From Rhabdornis inornatus (lineage: Eukaryota; Chordata; Aves; Passeriformes; Rhabdornithidae): 64,000 nucleotides of DNA. The position numbers and the translations under genes are program-made. Shown piece by piece: positions 36,271-50,056 of this stretch; within the stretch, counting starts at the first letter, position 1, and every line of letters begins with the position of its first letter. The notes under the pieces were generated by a model. The model was not told the DNA's origin and did not search any database. It was given only the letters and a program-made list of their open reading frames with translations. The stretch is taken from positions 1 through 64,000 of the forward strand of contig VWZS01003786.1 in assembly GCA_013397075.1 (NCBI GenBank). The letters are read 5' to 3'.

Positions 36271-39200
36271 TTAACCATTTGACCCTAGGTTTCAGCTCAG
36301 AAATTAAGTGGTGTAAGTCTCTGCAAAATAAATTTTAAAAATTCAAATTGGCTATTTTCATATTAGCTTTGGATAAAAATACCTGATTGTTTGTCCAGAC
36401 CTGCGAGAGTTGTGAAAAGGATGATTTAAAAGTGCTTTTGCTAAGATGGGAAAATAAGCCTAAACACAAAATATCCAACATTCACAAGGTTTTCCTTTAG
36501 CAGCAAGTCAGCAGAGGTGGATGAATATGAGAGACGCCCCTGGCTTGCCAGCACAATCTAAAAGCAGATTTCTTTCAATTGTGATTCTTGCACTTTAAGC
36601 TCATTTTCCATGAAGATCAAGTTATTTTTTCACATGGAAGTTTGAAGGAAGACTATTAGGAGCTTGCTTGCCTGCCTCCATTTCAGAAGTAGAACCTACT
36701 GGAGGGGATAGGACATTGATCAATGGAAGCCTTATGTGCTTTTCAGAAATCTCTGAAAATCTCTGTGTTTCAGAAACACAGGATAAAGCCAGAGACAATC
36801 AAATAAGATGAACCAGAACCATAATAACTATACCTTCAATCACAGGCTTAGACGATGTCGCCCTGTTTCAATGACCTGATACCCAGAAATCATAACTGGA
36901 GCAACAGAAATTTAGATTTCATACCATCTGATAGAGAGAATCTTATTCAGCAAACATCCCATGATAGTTTGAGAATTGAGATAATTAAAGAAAAGGCTTT
37001 ATGCAATACTCTTCCTCCTAATTAATGCCCACAATATATCTGAGTGTTTGTGGTGGCACTGTGTTACATTTATACTCTGCACTCCCTTCATGAATCCTAC
37101 TGTCATATCTAGCAAAGAATTACAAAAGGATTTTTACTTTAATAATGTGGCTATGTCTGCTATAAATCTCATCATTGTGCTTCCCCAGTACTTTTCAATC
37201 AAAGTCCAGAAGTTTTCAAGAAGTGAACACCTGATTTCTTTGCACCTGAGCAAAGCCAACAACCATTCTAATTTTAAATGTTAAGTTATTTAAGAATTAA
37301 AGAGGAAGAAAAAATCCTACAAAAGAAAAAATCGTTAGCAATCAAAGGAGCTGCATTAAATAAGCAAGTGACTCACATAGTTAGTCTACAGATTGTAGAA
37401 CTGTCCACAATACTTCTGGATGAAAGGATTTACTACACTTAGATTTGATTCCACAGTTTGTACACAGGCAACTTAACAAGGGAAATCTCATTCCAGGTTC
37501 ATGCAAATTACTGTGACGGAGAACATGACCCCATTAACAGTTAAGATTACTGATTAATTGAATGATTAAAGTAGTGTATGAAAACATTTAGCTTTATGTC
37601 AGCCCATTTAGATGCAAGTGAATTTAATTAGAGCTCAAAATCATTTGCCAGCTAGTGTCCTTTGAATCTGATCGAGAGCAAGATGATTTTTATAATGCGT
37701 ATGCTTCCAGACATTAAAATTCCTCATGAAAAATCTCAGTACAGTTGACTGGGTCACTAATGTGAGGAGAAGATTTATCTAGGTCTAAGCAAGTCAGAAA
37801 AAAAGCTGATTATACTGATACTTCCTCCCACTCTTCTCTAAAAATGAATTCATATTCCAATGAATTTATAGTAGTACAGTGAAAGGTAAAAGTATTGCAT
37901 TATAAAGTACAAGCATGGACTGATGAACAGAAGACCTATTATTGTATCTCACTGTAACCTTTATAATTGATTTAATTGGCCTACTAATTTCATTATGAGG
38001 ATTCATAAAATTGGGTAACAGCTACAAATTTAGAGTTATGAATCAGGATTTGAAGTACCCAGCCCTATGGACTCAGCTGAAGGGGTGAGCTTCCATAGTT
38101 CCCACTTGACCTCAACTGACAGGAATAATTTGCAGTAAGTAGAAAAGTTCTGAATTCAGCAGCTAAGAAATAAACCTTTCACTTTGTATTTACAATAATA
38201 TTTAGTCTGACAGTGAAAATGCTTTACTGTAGATGATGTTTATAGCTGCAAGAAGAGTTAATATGCAATGCAGTTCAGCATGGAGATATCTAAGCAAAAT
38301 TTGGGCACCTGGTTGCTAAATAATTTCCCAGTTTTACTGATAAACACAAGATCCTAAACCACTTAAGAGACTTGGTGTTTAACGATCTCGAACCCAGCTT
38401 TCACTGCCATTAGTGCATCAGGTCAATACTGGAATAATGACTGTAGCTTTCTGCATGACCAGTAAAATTACCTATTCCTATAAGAAAGCAGACCAAAAAG
38501 CCAGGCTCTGTCAGAGAGAAACAAAGTGAAAAACAAAAGCAGTAGTGAACCTCATGGTGAAATGGGCTTCTGGCATCTTAGTGAGGAAAAAAATCATTTG
38601 TTCCTCCATTAGAAATCTTCATGCATGTTCCTATTGCTTTTACAATCTCAGTATCATTTGAATCTACCTGAACTCTAAAATATAAGACTGAGAAGGACGT
38701 TGTTGAAATAGTAGTACTGCTGTGACTGCTCATTTATCACCACAGAGCACCTTTCAAATAAATAACCAGTGCAATTGTAAAGGGTGAACTATAGTAAAGG
38801 AGAAAAAACTTTCCGCAGAGATGACATTTAAATTCTTCAAAATGAAGCTCCGCTAGCAGAAGTAAATAGCTACATCATTTCCTCAGAAGGAAATATCAAT
38901 TAATCTAAAATATATCTTTGCTTTTGCTTTTATATTTACCTGGAATTACAAATTTACATATGTTAGTTGAATTAATGTTGTAACAAAGTATTTATTTTCC
39001 CACTCTTAAGCTTTGTTGATATTGACAAAATTGTATTTTTTTTCGGTGTATTTTATTTTCAGTTTATTTATTTAATTTTGGTAAAAAAACAAAAAACAAT
39101 TACATTCTATTTGATGAACTTTGTGTTCTTGATTGAGCAGTGACTGCCAGTGTACAGTGCAGATGTAACTAGAAAAGCTGTATTGCACCTGTCAAATATT

Positions 39201-40449
39201 TACATGCCAGTTTTATAGGCATTGAAGTGCTGCAAGTAAAACAACACATGGCACTGGGAAAAAAAGAAATCAGAAAAACGAAGACGTTAACAATCAAGAG
39301 ACTCATGAGTCTCCAGTATGTTGTGACAATGTGCAGTGTCATCCAGAAGTTACTGGCTGGGTGCTTGTTTTTCTGACAGAGCTGAACCCTATATACCACA
39401 TGAGGGAGTTCAGCTGCTATTCAGTGTATTCTGTGAGTGCCCACTGCAAAGCAGGGTGCACAGGTTCACATTTCCAAGGGAAACATGTTTTGCAATTTCT
39501 CCAATAAAATACATGGAAAATTTAAGTTCATCCACCAGGCAGAAGAATCATTTGTGTAACTCAGCTATATTTGATTTGCTGTTTGGGTTTTTTCCCAACT
39601 GTTCCATTGATTTAAAATTCACCTGGAATTTAGAAATGGAACTGCTATAAATCAAATTAACACGTAGGGTTCTCAAAAGCTTAAATAATATAGCCCAATG
39701 ATTTAAGAGCCTGGGACCATGACTTGCATTCAGGTGTTCAACCAAGAAAAAGGTTTGCAGACTACACTTTCTGAATAGAAATATTTTCAAAGACGAGGAC
39801 CACATCATCAACAAATATTTATTAATGTCAACCTGTCCATACCTTTCTGTATCACTTGTCTGAAGCAGAAATTAAATAAGGAGTTGAAAGCTGTTTTGTT
39901 TACTGCTGTATTAAGCACCTACTCACAGTTGGTGCTCTGTTTACAGGCATACTAAATTTTCACCATTTCACAATATTTTGTGGGTTTAGTATCCTACACT
40001 TGCCTTTAGTACATACTTGCCTGATTAACCTATTTATAATGCTATTGCACTGGATAACCCTTGGAATATTTGCACTCAATGTATGCACTGCTGATAGTGC
40101 AATATAGGAGCAGCCATATGTTACAGATTCTGCTAAGAGAGCTAGTGGAAGAATACAGGGAAAAAGATTTACCAGACATTCTTGCACAAATGAGAGGAAG
40201 AACATAAGCTAGACATTTTAAAGCCAGTGTGAAATGGCTCTGAAAGATCATGTTCCTGGCTCTTTGAAATCTAAAGTTTCTTTCTTCTTGTGAGACTCTG
40301 TTAATCATGGAGTGGTAGCTCAGGGGCTTGGAAAATATCTTTACACCATCTATACTGGAAACAATAAACTGAATTTCTTTATAATGTGATTATGTGGAGT
40401 TTAAGGACTATTTACCTAACACTGGGAAACTTTCATCTTATCACTTCAT

Positions 40450-40552
40450 ATGAAGTGGATATGGTCTGGAAGACTCAAAATATATGGAACATATTGCAGT
40501 AAAGGACCACATATATGAATGCACAGCAAAATTGCCAGGGTTTTGAAATTAG
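40450..40552 (+). repeat. Diverged dispersed repeat, copy 1
   Basis: This segment aligns with 42317-42428 over about 90-100 bp with only a couple of single-base gaps (shared blocks TGGAAC, TAAAGGA, ACATATAT, ACAG and GGTTTTGA). I estimate by eye roughly three quarters identity. Family unknown. Confidence 0.6.
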
Positions 40553-42316
40553 AAGATTTCACAGAAATTTGTTTCCCCTTTAAAGTGACCATGTTAAAAA
40601 GAAATTATGGATTCTACATATCCTATATAAAAGAATGTTATCAGTAAGTATGTAAAGCAATTATTTTCAATGCAGAAACATAAAAAGATATTAGTGCAAA
40701 GAGAGTGGAAAATCTTTGAGGTCTTTCCACTTGCTTCTACCACGCAAGGCTAGAAGGTATTTACTGTCCACCTGCTGAACAAAGGGAACTTTCAGCCATC
40801 ATTCCCAAGAATGAAGGAGGAGAAATTCCACTTGCAGCCCTTGAATTGACCACGGAAGAAACAGACCAAGCTATGCCCTGTGGAGAGACTCCAGTGAGGC
40901 ATGAATCATAAACATACTAATTCTCCTCTTGTGACAGTAGGGCATTTCATACCAAGGTTCCTCACCTGAACAAAATTATGTACCCTCAGAACAAAACCAG
41001 ACCTTCATCTGGGTTTTAAATTGAAGGCAAAAGGGACAGAGTTCATCCTTCCTCAGCACCATCTGCCTAATGCAGCACTTAGGCTCCACAGAGGGTGATG
41101 CAGCATCCCCAATTTTGCATATGATTTTAATTTTCACAGGCAAGATACCCAAATGACACTGTCAAAACCACTATCAGTTCAGATACCACATATTGGTATT
41201 ATATGCTCTGAATAAGAAACTTTTTCCATTTTATACAAGTGCTACACTACCCCAGAGTTGTTACTCAAAGAGGTTCAAAGCTGATTTTCATGTATGCTAG
41301 CCCATATACATAATTTCTGGTCTTTTCACTGTCACTTTTACAATCCCCTATGACTCCCATGACAATTTCATGACAGCTAGTGCTGAGTTTTACTGTATTG
41401 ATTTTCCCCTATATTTATTGTGCTTCAATATTAATGTGTCAGAGCTTTAAGAGTAACCATTTTAAACCTTTGTAGTTTATATGCTCATCTCTCAATCCCT
41501 GAAATTAAAGGATAATCTTGAGTTAATTTTAATGGGGAGAAAAGCAGACTCCCTTGTGCCTATTCCAGTGAAATGAGTTCTCTGTAAACAGCAAGAATTT
41601 CTGCATGCAGTTTTCTCAGAGAAGCAACACTAATCTGAAACAATGCAGTGGAAAAGAAAGTCTGTTCCAAGAATGTTCTTCTGAAAAATTGACACAAATC
41701 ATATTAAAAGTGGTTCATAAAATAATGAACAGTGTCCAGGAAATGCCATTTCCAGAGGTGGGAATTGTATACTGCAGTATGTGCCATAATAAATAATTAC
41801 ACAGTATATCCCAAAGTCACCCTTTCTGAATAAAAATATCCTAAGAATTTCACTATAAGGATCACTGATATTGTCTTGAGCACGATATGTAAAAAACCAA
41901 TATTTTGAGGGTGGAAAAGAATGAAAGGGAGGTTACAGGTGAGAATGTAATTAAGTTATCATATTGAAGGGAAAACAAATCATCTTGCAATGGATTTCTC
42001 AACTAAGAATGATCTCATAAAAATCCAGAGGAAAAATGCTAAAAATATGTGGAAGGATGAGTCTTGTTGTAGAATAAACAAGTAGAATAATCTTAATGGA
42101 AAAGCAGATGTGTGAAGTAGACATGGATTATTATTTCTTATAATAAAGTTTCTATGGACCTCCTGAAGGCCTGGCATAGCTTACAGCAGGAGTACCTAAG
42201 CTTATACCTCCTGATTTATGCAAGATATACAAATAATTATGGAATGAGCTGCTTGGGGAGCCAGAAAGTTAACACTGCCATAAGATGGTCTTCTGGAGAA
42301 AATTCCAGATTTTGGC

Positions 42317-42428
42317 TGAAGAAATGAGTATGATCAGAAGATACAAAACATCTGGAACTTCTTTGCAATAAAGGAGTACATATATAAATATACAGTGAAA
42401 TTACCATGGTTTTGATTACCTTAGAAGA
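42317..42428 (+). repeat. Diverged dispersed repeat, copy 2
   Basis: Same orientation as the related segment at 40450-40552 and about 1.87 kb away. It may be an old local duplication or two insertions of an unnamed repeat. No terminal structures were seen. Confidence 0.6.
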
Positions 42429-45400
42429 GGAAAATACTTCGTACTAAGTATTGTCACAATGAAAGAAATCAGGCACAGGAAGAGATTGCTATAAAAAAAC
42501 TCACTGAACTGAACCCCTAAGAACTTAAACAGTGCAGGTAAGAGAAGAAATACACCAAAATAGTGACAGGACTGAAGACAGTTACCCAAATCTAGACCTT
42601 TTTGTGTCTGCTTGCTTTGTTCTATTTCTAGTTCGTTTTTTACAGGAAATAAAGAGACTAAGTATCACAGAAACACCTTTGGCATTTCTAAAGCAGAAGT
42701 TTTATTCTGCCGTGGAACAAAACCAATACCCCTTCCTGCCTCTTTTCCCCAAAGTGCTACCGAAACATAAAAAATCCAATCCTTACTTCAGAAAGAGACT
42801 CTCTGGAGAACAATAGGCCAGTGCTCAATAATTACTGCAAGTCCCAAACCTCCAAAATCCCAGGAAAATGTTATCTATTAACTGTACTGCAGTGAATTAG
42901 TATCATTAGGGAACCAGGTAATGTTTCAGAGAATTCTATCAGTCAAAACATACAAATTCCACTAAGGTCTTTAATGAAATTCTTATAACTGGTCCAAAAT
43001 ATTTTAAAGTAAAAAACCCCTAGTTGCTGGAACTATACTTGCTAGACAAAAGCAACACAACTTTTTTGTTCCACAGGAAAAAGTTATAAGAATGCTGCAG
43101 TCTAATTCCAGTGTTATTATGGGAGGTAGTTTGAAGTCTTGCGTAGTTTTTCTGGAGCTCAGTCTGAAGAAAGTGATGAAAAGTATCTCGACAAATGGCA
43201 GCAGGTGCTTATATCTGGTTGCAAAGTTTTCATGCTAGAGAGAATCTTCTTTATCATTCTGAGAATTTAGAGATAATTTGTAGAAAGCCAGATATTTATA
43301 TCTTTATCTCATCAAGTAAAAATGGCACTGAGCAAACAGAGAAAAATACTAAAGATACAGAAATAAGGTTCCATAAATTACACTTACCAAAAGCACCAAA
43401 AGTAGAAGGAAGCTGTAAATTACAACATGATTATACTGCCACATTTCCTATGCAATCTGATGCTATAAATGTGGAAATGCATTGCTGCTCTAAATGCTGT
43501 TTTGAAAGTAAAAAAAAAAAAATCTGAGACTAAAAATCAGTTAAATTGGAGAATTTAACCAACAGCATCATATACACCACCAAAAATGTTATTTGCAAAA
43601 CAGGTGGCCAAACCACCGAAGCAGTTTAAAACCTTCCCTTTAACCTACTCAACCTCAGTATTGGGGTCAGGAGGTTCAGCTCCACTGGATTGGTAGGGAG
43701 TGACATCTTCAAGGGGTTACTCAGAAAAAAGACTTATATTTATCTTATGTGGAGGGTGTGGTGACTAAAATCCTTCAGGTCTAGCATCCTCTTAAAGCTC
43801 AGGAAGTGGGTAACATCAGCATCAAGCCAGGATAGAAATCAGAACACTTCTGTACTACGTTTACACAGCCAGGCTCTAAATGTTGAGTACATGCTCCTGG
43901 CTGTGCCCATGTCTTTCCTTCTTGCAAATAAAGATCAAAGAACATCTGTAGGTGAGATATTGTAGAACTAATTTCTTAATTTGAAATTACTCTGAGGAAA
44001 GAGAAAAGGTACTTTTTTTTTGTTGCTGGTTTTGGTGGTTTTTCTTTTTATACTAATTGAATAAGGTGCATGAAGTAGGAGTTTGAACTTGCGGATTGTA
44101 TTGTGATGTAGGAAAATTATTCCATTTCAGGCCTCTCCATATGTGTAAAAATAAATAAATAGGGTAATTATACAGACTATGCAAAACAACATAAATAAAC
44201 TTTCTTGATTTACAATAGGAATAATGAAAACTCTGGGCAAAATTTCATAAGATCTACAACTCTTGGTCAAAAATAACGAACAAAAGGTATGAAGAATGAC
44301 CTTTAAAGTCAAATAACCTCACACAAGCATGGAAAACATGATCCAGTGGATTTGCATCAGAAATAATAATATATATTTTGTGGTGTCTTAGGTACTGTAG
44401 TTGTAGCCTTGGCAACACTATGGCTTTGTAACCTCTACCTGCATTATTTGGGCAGTTTTCAGTCTCTGTAGTATTATTTTTCCTTTATTCTCCACATACT
44501 CAAGTTCTTATATCACACGTCTCTCAGCCTTGCACCTGCAAGGCTGAATAGTGATGGCCTCTCACAGTGAGCATCTCACACTGGTTTAAGAATGACCCCT
44601 CCATTCCCACTGCCTCCTTATCTCACTTCATAAGATATTATGTCTATTAGAAAGAATCAAAACACCGTGCACATGCAAGTAATTAATACTGATTTATGTA
44701 TCAATAAATGTTAACCTGTAAAAGGTGTATACACAAACTTAACAAGTAATAAATACACATCAATACTGGTTAATTCATTAATTGGCACTAATGCCATCAT
44801 TTAATGATAACAACCAGTGGTGAAGAGAGGGAGGGTTAAACAAGGTTCTGATAAAAGTGAATAGCAACAGAGAAAAACCTGGTGAAAAAATAATCTGCCA
44901 CATTTCCAACCACTGCACTAAACAGCTGCCCAGAGCTCTTCAATGAATCCTGTCACTGCTTTCCAGGGTGGCTACTGGAGAGAGTGCTCCTTTTCCAAGC
45001 ATTGCACTCCCTATCCTTTGTCAGTCTTACTACTTGCACTTTGTTAGATGCTTATGTACTAGGGTGCTTTATGAGCATATACACATAAAAAATTTAAAAA
45101 CTCCTTTAAGCTGCTTTAATCATAAACCAAATTTAAATTCAGAGACACTAAAGAAGGGAACAGAGAGGAGAAAAATTTGATTTAAAAATGGGGGTGAATT
45201 CAGGAAAGTTGTTATTGACATAATTGGCTTGCCACTTCTAGGGGACCCTGTGGGATATAGATGTCTGCACAGGTCAGATGTCTCTTGACTTCACCTCTTG
45301 ACTTCCTCACTCCATTTAAGGTATTCCAAAGAGAAGAGTGCATAAACCATGAGTTTTGGATATTATGAAGATATTTTTATTATCAAAGCCATCATAAGAG

Positions 45401-47734
45401 GTAATTTTTAAAAATAATATCTTGAAGTTTATTTTTCACTATATAAAAATGTGTGATTGATTAGAATCCTTAAAATCAATTGGAATACTGTCATAGGATT
45501 AAGTTTTGGGCCTGTCCCAGTGTTTCCCCATGCTTCTTGCCCACCAAATAATTGATTATATTTCAAAGGGTTCTTCAGAAGCAGAAAGTGTATTAAGTAT
45601 TTCTCTGGAAGTACTACTAACTAGCTTTTAATTAATATTTAAATTTGATTTTAAAATACCTTGTCCATATAATCTCTACACTGTAAGTGCATGACTTCAA
45701 AAAATTATTCAAATATGTGCATGTATTTCAAACAAAGACTAAAATGAAATAAAAATTTAATTAAAGTTTCAAGTAAATTAATTTTCATTATGAAAAATGG
45801 CTTTATAAAAAAATAAAAAAAAGAAACCAAAGATAATAATGATAAACTCTTTTTTTTTACCATTTTATGCACCATGATAATGAAAATATAAAACAGCACA
45901 CAGGGAAAAAATCAATTAAGAACAGAAATAAAGAAAACTATTTCCCAAAGCATTTGTTCTTCTCAGGATATAGCCACAATAATAATGCATTAACCAACAT
46001 TTTTACTGCATGCAAGAAAAGTAAATATGCTTGGAGCTCTGGAAAGTAATACACTATTGAATATATGATATTTCAGTAAAGTATATTCAATCTGGCTTTT
46101 TATCCCCACATTTTAATGAATGAGTAAATTGGTAATGCATGAATGGCATTTAGAGGACCAAGTTCTACGCCACAGACATTCCATTCTTCAGAGGCATTCT
46201 CAGCAGTTTCTTTAAATTGTAGAGGTCATCCGGGCCCTCTTCTTTGAACAATGGTCAAACTTGTTTTTCGTCCATTTATCCACCTGTTCTGGCCTCCACT
46301 GCCACTGCAATTCCCAGAACTACCACTATTTCTTTGGGCAGTCTGAATGCCTAGGAAAGGGGCTTTATGTTGATTATTGTGGTGTCTGTCTCTGACTGGA
46401 TTTAGGAGATAGGAAATAACGAGAGGGAACAGAAATAGCATTTGCCTCAAACTTGAATTTAACAAGAATCTGAGAATCAAGAATTTCTTGATTTTCAATC
46501 TACAGTACTATAAGGTTAAAACACAAAGGTTAGCCATGTGGACCTTTGCCTTTGCAGCATTTAACAACTTAATCTTTTTCCTGAACAGCTTTCTCTTCCA
46601 TTTTGGCTTTCCTAGAGAAGAATGAATAGCCTCATTCAGAGTTTGAGTCTCTTGATCTTATCCCAGCCCTCAAGAGATACAACTAAACCAGATTATTCTA
46701 TCCGCTATATGCCCACAGTAGGAAAGTGAGTAACCTAGCAATCTTTTGTACATATTTCAGCTTCCACAAGAAGTGAATGAAACCATAAAACTTACATTTA
46801 ACATCTTCCTTTGTAAAGAGAGGCAATGTTAAGGACTTCACTTTACAAGTATATTCCTGTACCATTATCACATTTTCAATTAAATCCAGTGACATTCAAA
46901 ATTTTCAATATATTTGTATGCAATTATTTGATTATTTAATTTCTGTTTGCTAGTTTTTCCATTTCTTACTGACATGCCAGACATTTTTAGGTACTGCTCT
47001 TAATTATGCCGAAGAAGTAGGAGCTGATGGTAATACACTGAGTCCGATTTAGCTGTTGAAACTAATGAGTAAGTCTTCACTTTCTGTAATGCAAACCAAA
47101 CTAGAAGAGACAAATGGCCCATATATTTTATTTCACTTCCAAACCCAGTACGAGTTGTTTCTAAAAAAACTTAGAGTAAAAGTGAAATCCATATCTAGCC
47201 AAACCTAATGTTGCTACATGGACATGTAAGCAAGATCTGTATTGCTCACGACAACCTACTTTTGTAATGGAGGTGTTTTGCTTCCAAAAGGATTTTTTCT
47301 CTGTAAAGTCACAAGTAAACAGAGACCACATTCATAACAATATTAATATGCAATATATAAAACTTTTCAGGACCATGATTGTTTACAAGAAGCGTTTCTC
47401 AGCTGTGAGACAGATGTGCCCCATTGATGTTCCACTGCATCCAACACTCCATCTCAGAACACAGAATTACTGATGGTTGACTGGCACCATTAGTGATGCT
47501 TTCACCCAAACAATGTCCAGGCCTTTGTTTTGAAAGGAAAATGAGGCACATGCAAGCTTTCTGTTTTGCACTTTTTTCCTGGAGTTGATTTCAGTTTTGA
47601 GGAATATTTGCAAGGGAAAAAAAATCCTAAGGAGGCTTTTTATAATAGAGTTATAGCAAGTGAGTTATAGACATTCCTTAATTATTAACTGTGAAACACA
47701 AATGTGGGTTTCTTTAATAGGATGTAAAATAATA

Positions 47735-47800
47735 GAATAATTTAATTTTTTAGATTGGAAAAGATCATAAGGTAAGGATATGCAGCTCCTAGCCACTGCC
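47735..47800 (-). mobile_element. Possible CR1 3'-end remnant
   Basis: TAGAATAATTTAATTT followed by AGATTGGAAAAGATCATAAG resembles the first 40-50 bp of an antisense CR1 tail. The match is short and degenerate, so this is tentative. Confidence 0.35.
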
Positions 47801-48551
47801 TCTGTAACTGCAGTCCACTATGAAAAGAGCATCTTCATAATTCCTTTCCTTATTCCATGTAAACCCTCTTCTTTCTCAATTGCAGTTTTCCTTACATGCT
47901 CCCCTTATGATTCCCCCAGTTCCTCCCTTTCTTCCTGAGGTTCCAATCTCAAGGTGAGTAAGCCAAGTCGAACTTCTCAGGTGCTGAGAGCCAAACAAAT
48001 GGCTCAAAATACATTCTATGGCTTCTGATTGTTTTTTCTGCAGGCCAGTTGCACAAACAGTATTTTTTAATTCATCCAGCAAGTTCCCAAGTTTATTTTC
48101 TGGGGAAAGAGAACTGACAGAGAATAACACAGCACATGTCTTGTTTTCTTGGAATCAAGGCAAAGAGAAGTGTTTGCATTATTATATTAATTTTAATACT
48201 TAGAATTTTAAGATGATGCACAGTATTGCATAATGAAAATTATGAAATTGAAAATATCTAAACAACATACTTTTCTTTATATAGATTTAGATCAATTCAG
48301 ATGCAGTAAAGTCATTGATAATGAGTATGCCTACTTTTGTTTGGAGTTGTTAATATACACTGGTTTTGCTCATCCAAAGGCATTAGCTTTAGGTCACTGC
48401 TGTACCATGTTTTGCACAATATAATGGTCCAGTGTACATACTTTTGTAATTGTACTGGGCAGAGGAGCCCAAATCAGATGTGACTCTCCTATTTCAGTCA
48501 CTGGGCTTTTTAAACAGTGACTTTTTAGCACCAAAAAAACCATAAAAACCC

Positions 48552-48656
48552 ACGCTTTTGTTGTTGTTTTTGTTTGGTTTTGGTGTTTTTTGTTATTTGT
48601 CTGTTTGGTTTGGGGTTTTGGACGTTTTTCTTTGGTTGGTTTGGTTTTGGTTTTTT
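48552..48656. repeat. T/G-rich low-complexity block
   Basis: About 105 bp of T runs separated by G or GG (TTTTGTTGTTGTTTTTG, TTTGGTTGGTTTGG). The Lys/Gln/Pro-rich open frame on the minus strand here is compositional. Confidence 0.85.
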
Positions 48657-49200
48657 AATTAAGAAGTTTTCAACCTTTGAGTAGTTAATTTGTTCAAAAT
48701 TAAATCCCATTGATCATAGTTCAAAGGCACCATATCCATAACTAAAAAGTAGTAGCTAGAATAGAAACTCTCAAGCTTGCTATTGACTGGATATGTAAAT
48801 TGTAGTTACAATTCTTCATAAGATTCCTACAGGAGCTGTGAGAACACTGAAGTCCCCTTTATTTCCCATTATTATTGTTTCTCCCTAATTTTTATATTTT
48901 TCTTTACTTTGATTCCAAATGTACGGAAAAACTGTCTCATATCATCTTGTTTTTCTGTCACAATATGCATTAAAAAAGGTTTTTCTTGTTAAGTGTGATT
49001 TTAGCAACACAAGGTTAAATTCTATACTTTTGTTTCCCACAGTTATTCTCCATTTAATAGATTCTGGATCTGCCTGAAAATATTCAGCTAAATGGATCTT
49101 GATAAAGGCTTTTTCAAGTGCCACCTCTTTGGTTTTCCATGACATCTCTTTGGAGCTGTGAGTGTAAAAACCAAAATCCTGTTATCAAAAAAAGAATAAA

Positions 49201-50056
49201 GCAAATTTGCTGATGACACCAAGCTGTGCAGTTGGCATACCTGAAGAGTGGGATGTCATCCAGAGAGAGCTGGACTGGCTCAAGAAGTGGGCCCTTGGGA
49301 ATCACATGGGGTTTGACAGGACCAAGAGCACATCACTGCACCTGGGTCAGGACGATGCTTGGTACCAACACAGGCTGGGCCATGAACAGATTGAGAGCAG
49401 CTCTGTCCAGAAGGACTTGAGGTGCTGCTGGATGAGAGGACATGACCCAACAAGGTGCACTTACAGCCCAGAAAGCCAATTGTATCCTGGGCCAGCAGGG
49501 CTAGGCAGGTGATTCTTCCCCTCTGCTCTGGTGAGACCCCACCTGGAGCACTGCATCCAGCTCTGGGGTCCCCAGCACAGGAAGGACATCAACCTGTTGA
49601 AGAAGGCTGCCAAGATGGTTAGAGGGATGAAACACCTCTCTTAGAAGTAAAGGCTGAAGGAATTGGGATTGTTCAGCCTGGAAAAAGAAGAATCCAAGGT
49701 GACTTAATTGTGGCCTTCCAGTACCTGTAGGGAGCCCACAGAAAGATAGAGACTTTTTACAAGGGATGCAGTGACAGACAAGTGGGACTGGCTCCAAACC
49801 GAAAGAATGTAGGTTTCTATCAGATGTTAGAAAGAAATTCTTCACTATGGGGATGGTGAGATACTAGAACTGGTTGCCAAGGGAAGTTGTAGATGCCTTG
49901 TTCCTGGATGTGCTTCAAGACGAGGTTGGATGGGACTCTGAGAACCTGGTCTAATGAAAGGTGACCCTGCCAATGGCAAGGGGTTTAAAATTAAATGAAC
50001 TTTCAGGTCCCATCCAACCCAAGCCATTCCATGATCCTGCGATTCCATGGTTCTGT
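49201..50056 (+). mobile_element. CR1 LINE, about 0.86 kb 3' part including reverse-transcriptase tail
   Basis: The longest CR1 copy in the window, plus orientation. It begins at GCAAATTTGCTGATGACACC, the CR1 ORF2 region encoding the FADDTKL motif, continues through GAGACCCCACCTGGAGCACT and AAGAAATTCTTCACTATGG, and closes with CAATGGCAAGGGG, ATCCAACCCAAGCCATTCC and the terminal ATTCCATGGTTCTGTG. The first 300 bp still read as a degenerate ORF2 C-terminus (for example VIQRELDWLKKW and QIESSSVQKDL), but stops and frameshifts prevent a functional product. The 5' part of the element is missing, which is normal for CR1. This is the strongest evidence for an avian source. Confidence 0.95.

Larger units (their letters stand above)
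36271..49200 (-). other. KCNH8 intron 1, section between LTR and CR1: no gene seen
   Basis: AT-rich intronic DNA. Points of note are unique-looking sequence at 36.5-36.65 and 37.5-37.74 kb, two related 100-bp segments near 40.5 and 42.4 kb, an A-rich run near 45.8 kb, a possible CR1 remnant near 47.74 kb and a T/G-rich block at 48552-48656. No open frame here is convincing. Confidence 0.7.

Noticed and set aside
37501..37508. POU octamer ATGCAAAT as a stand-alone regulatory call
   Set aside because: The same octamer or its reverse occurs at several other places in the window (for example near 15.47, 21.53, 50.47 and 61.01 kb), so alone it is at chance level.
49207..49845. Open frames of 101 and 114 codons
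   Set aside because: The plus-strand one is a degenerate CR1 ORF2 remnant and the minus-strand one is its shadow; neither is a host gene.
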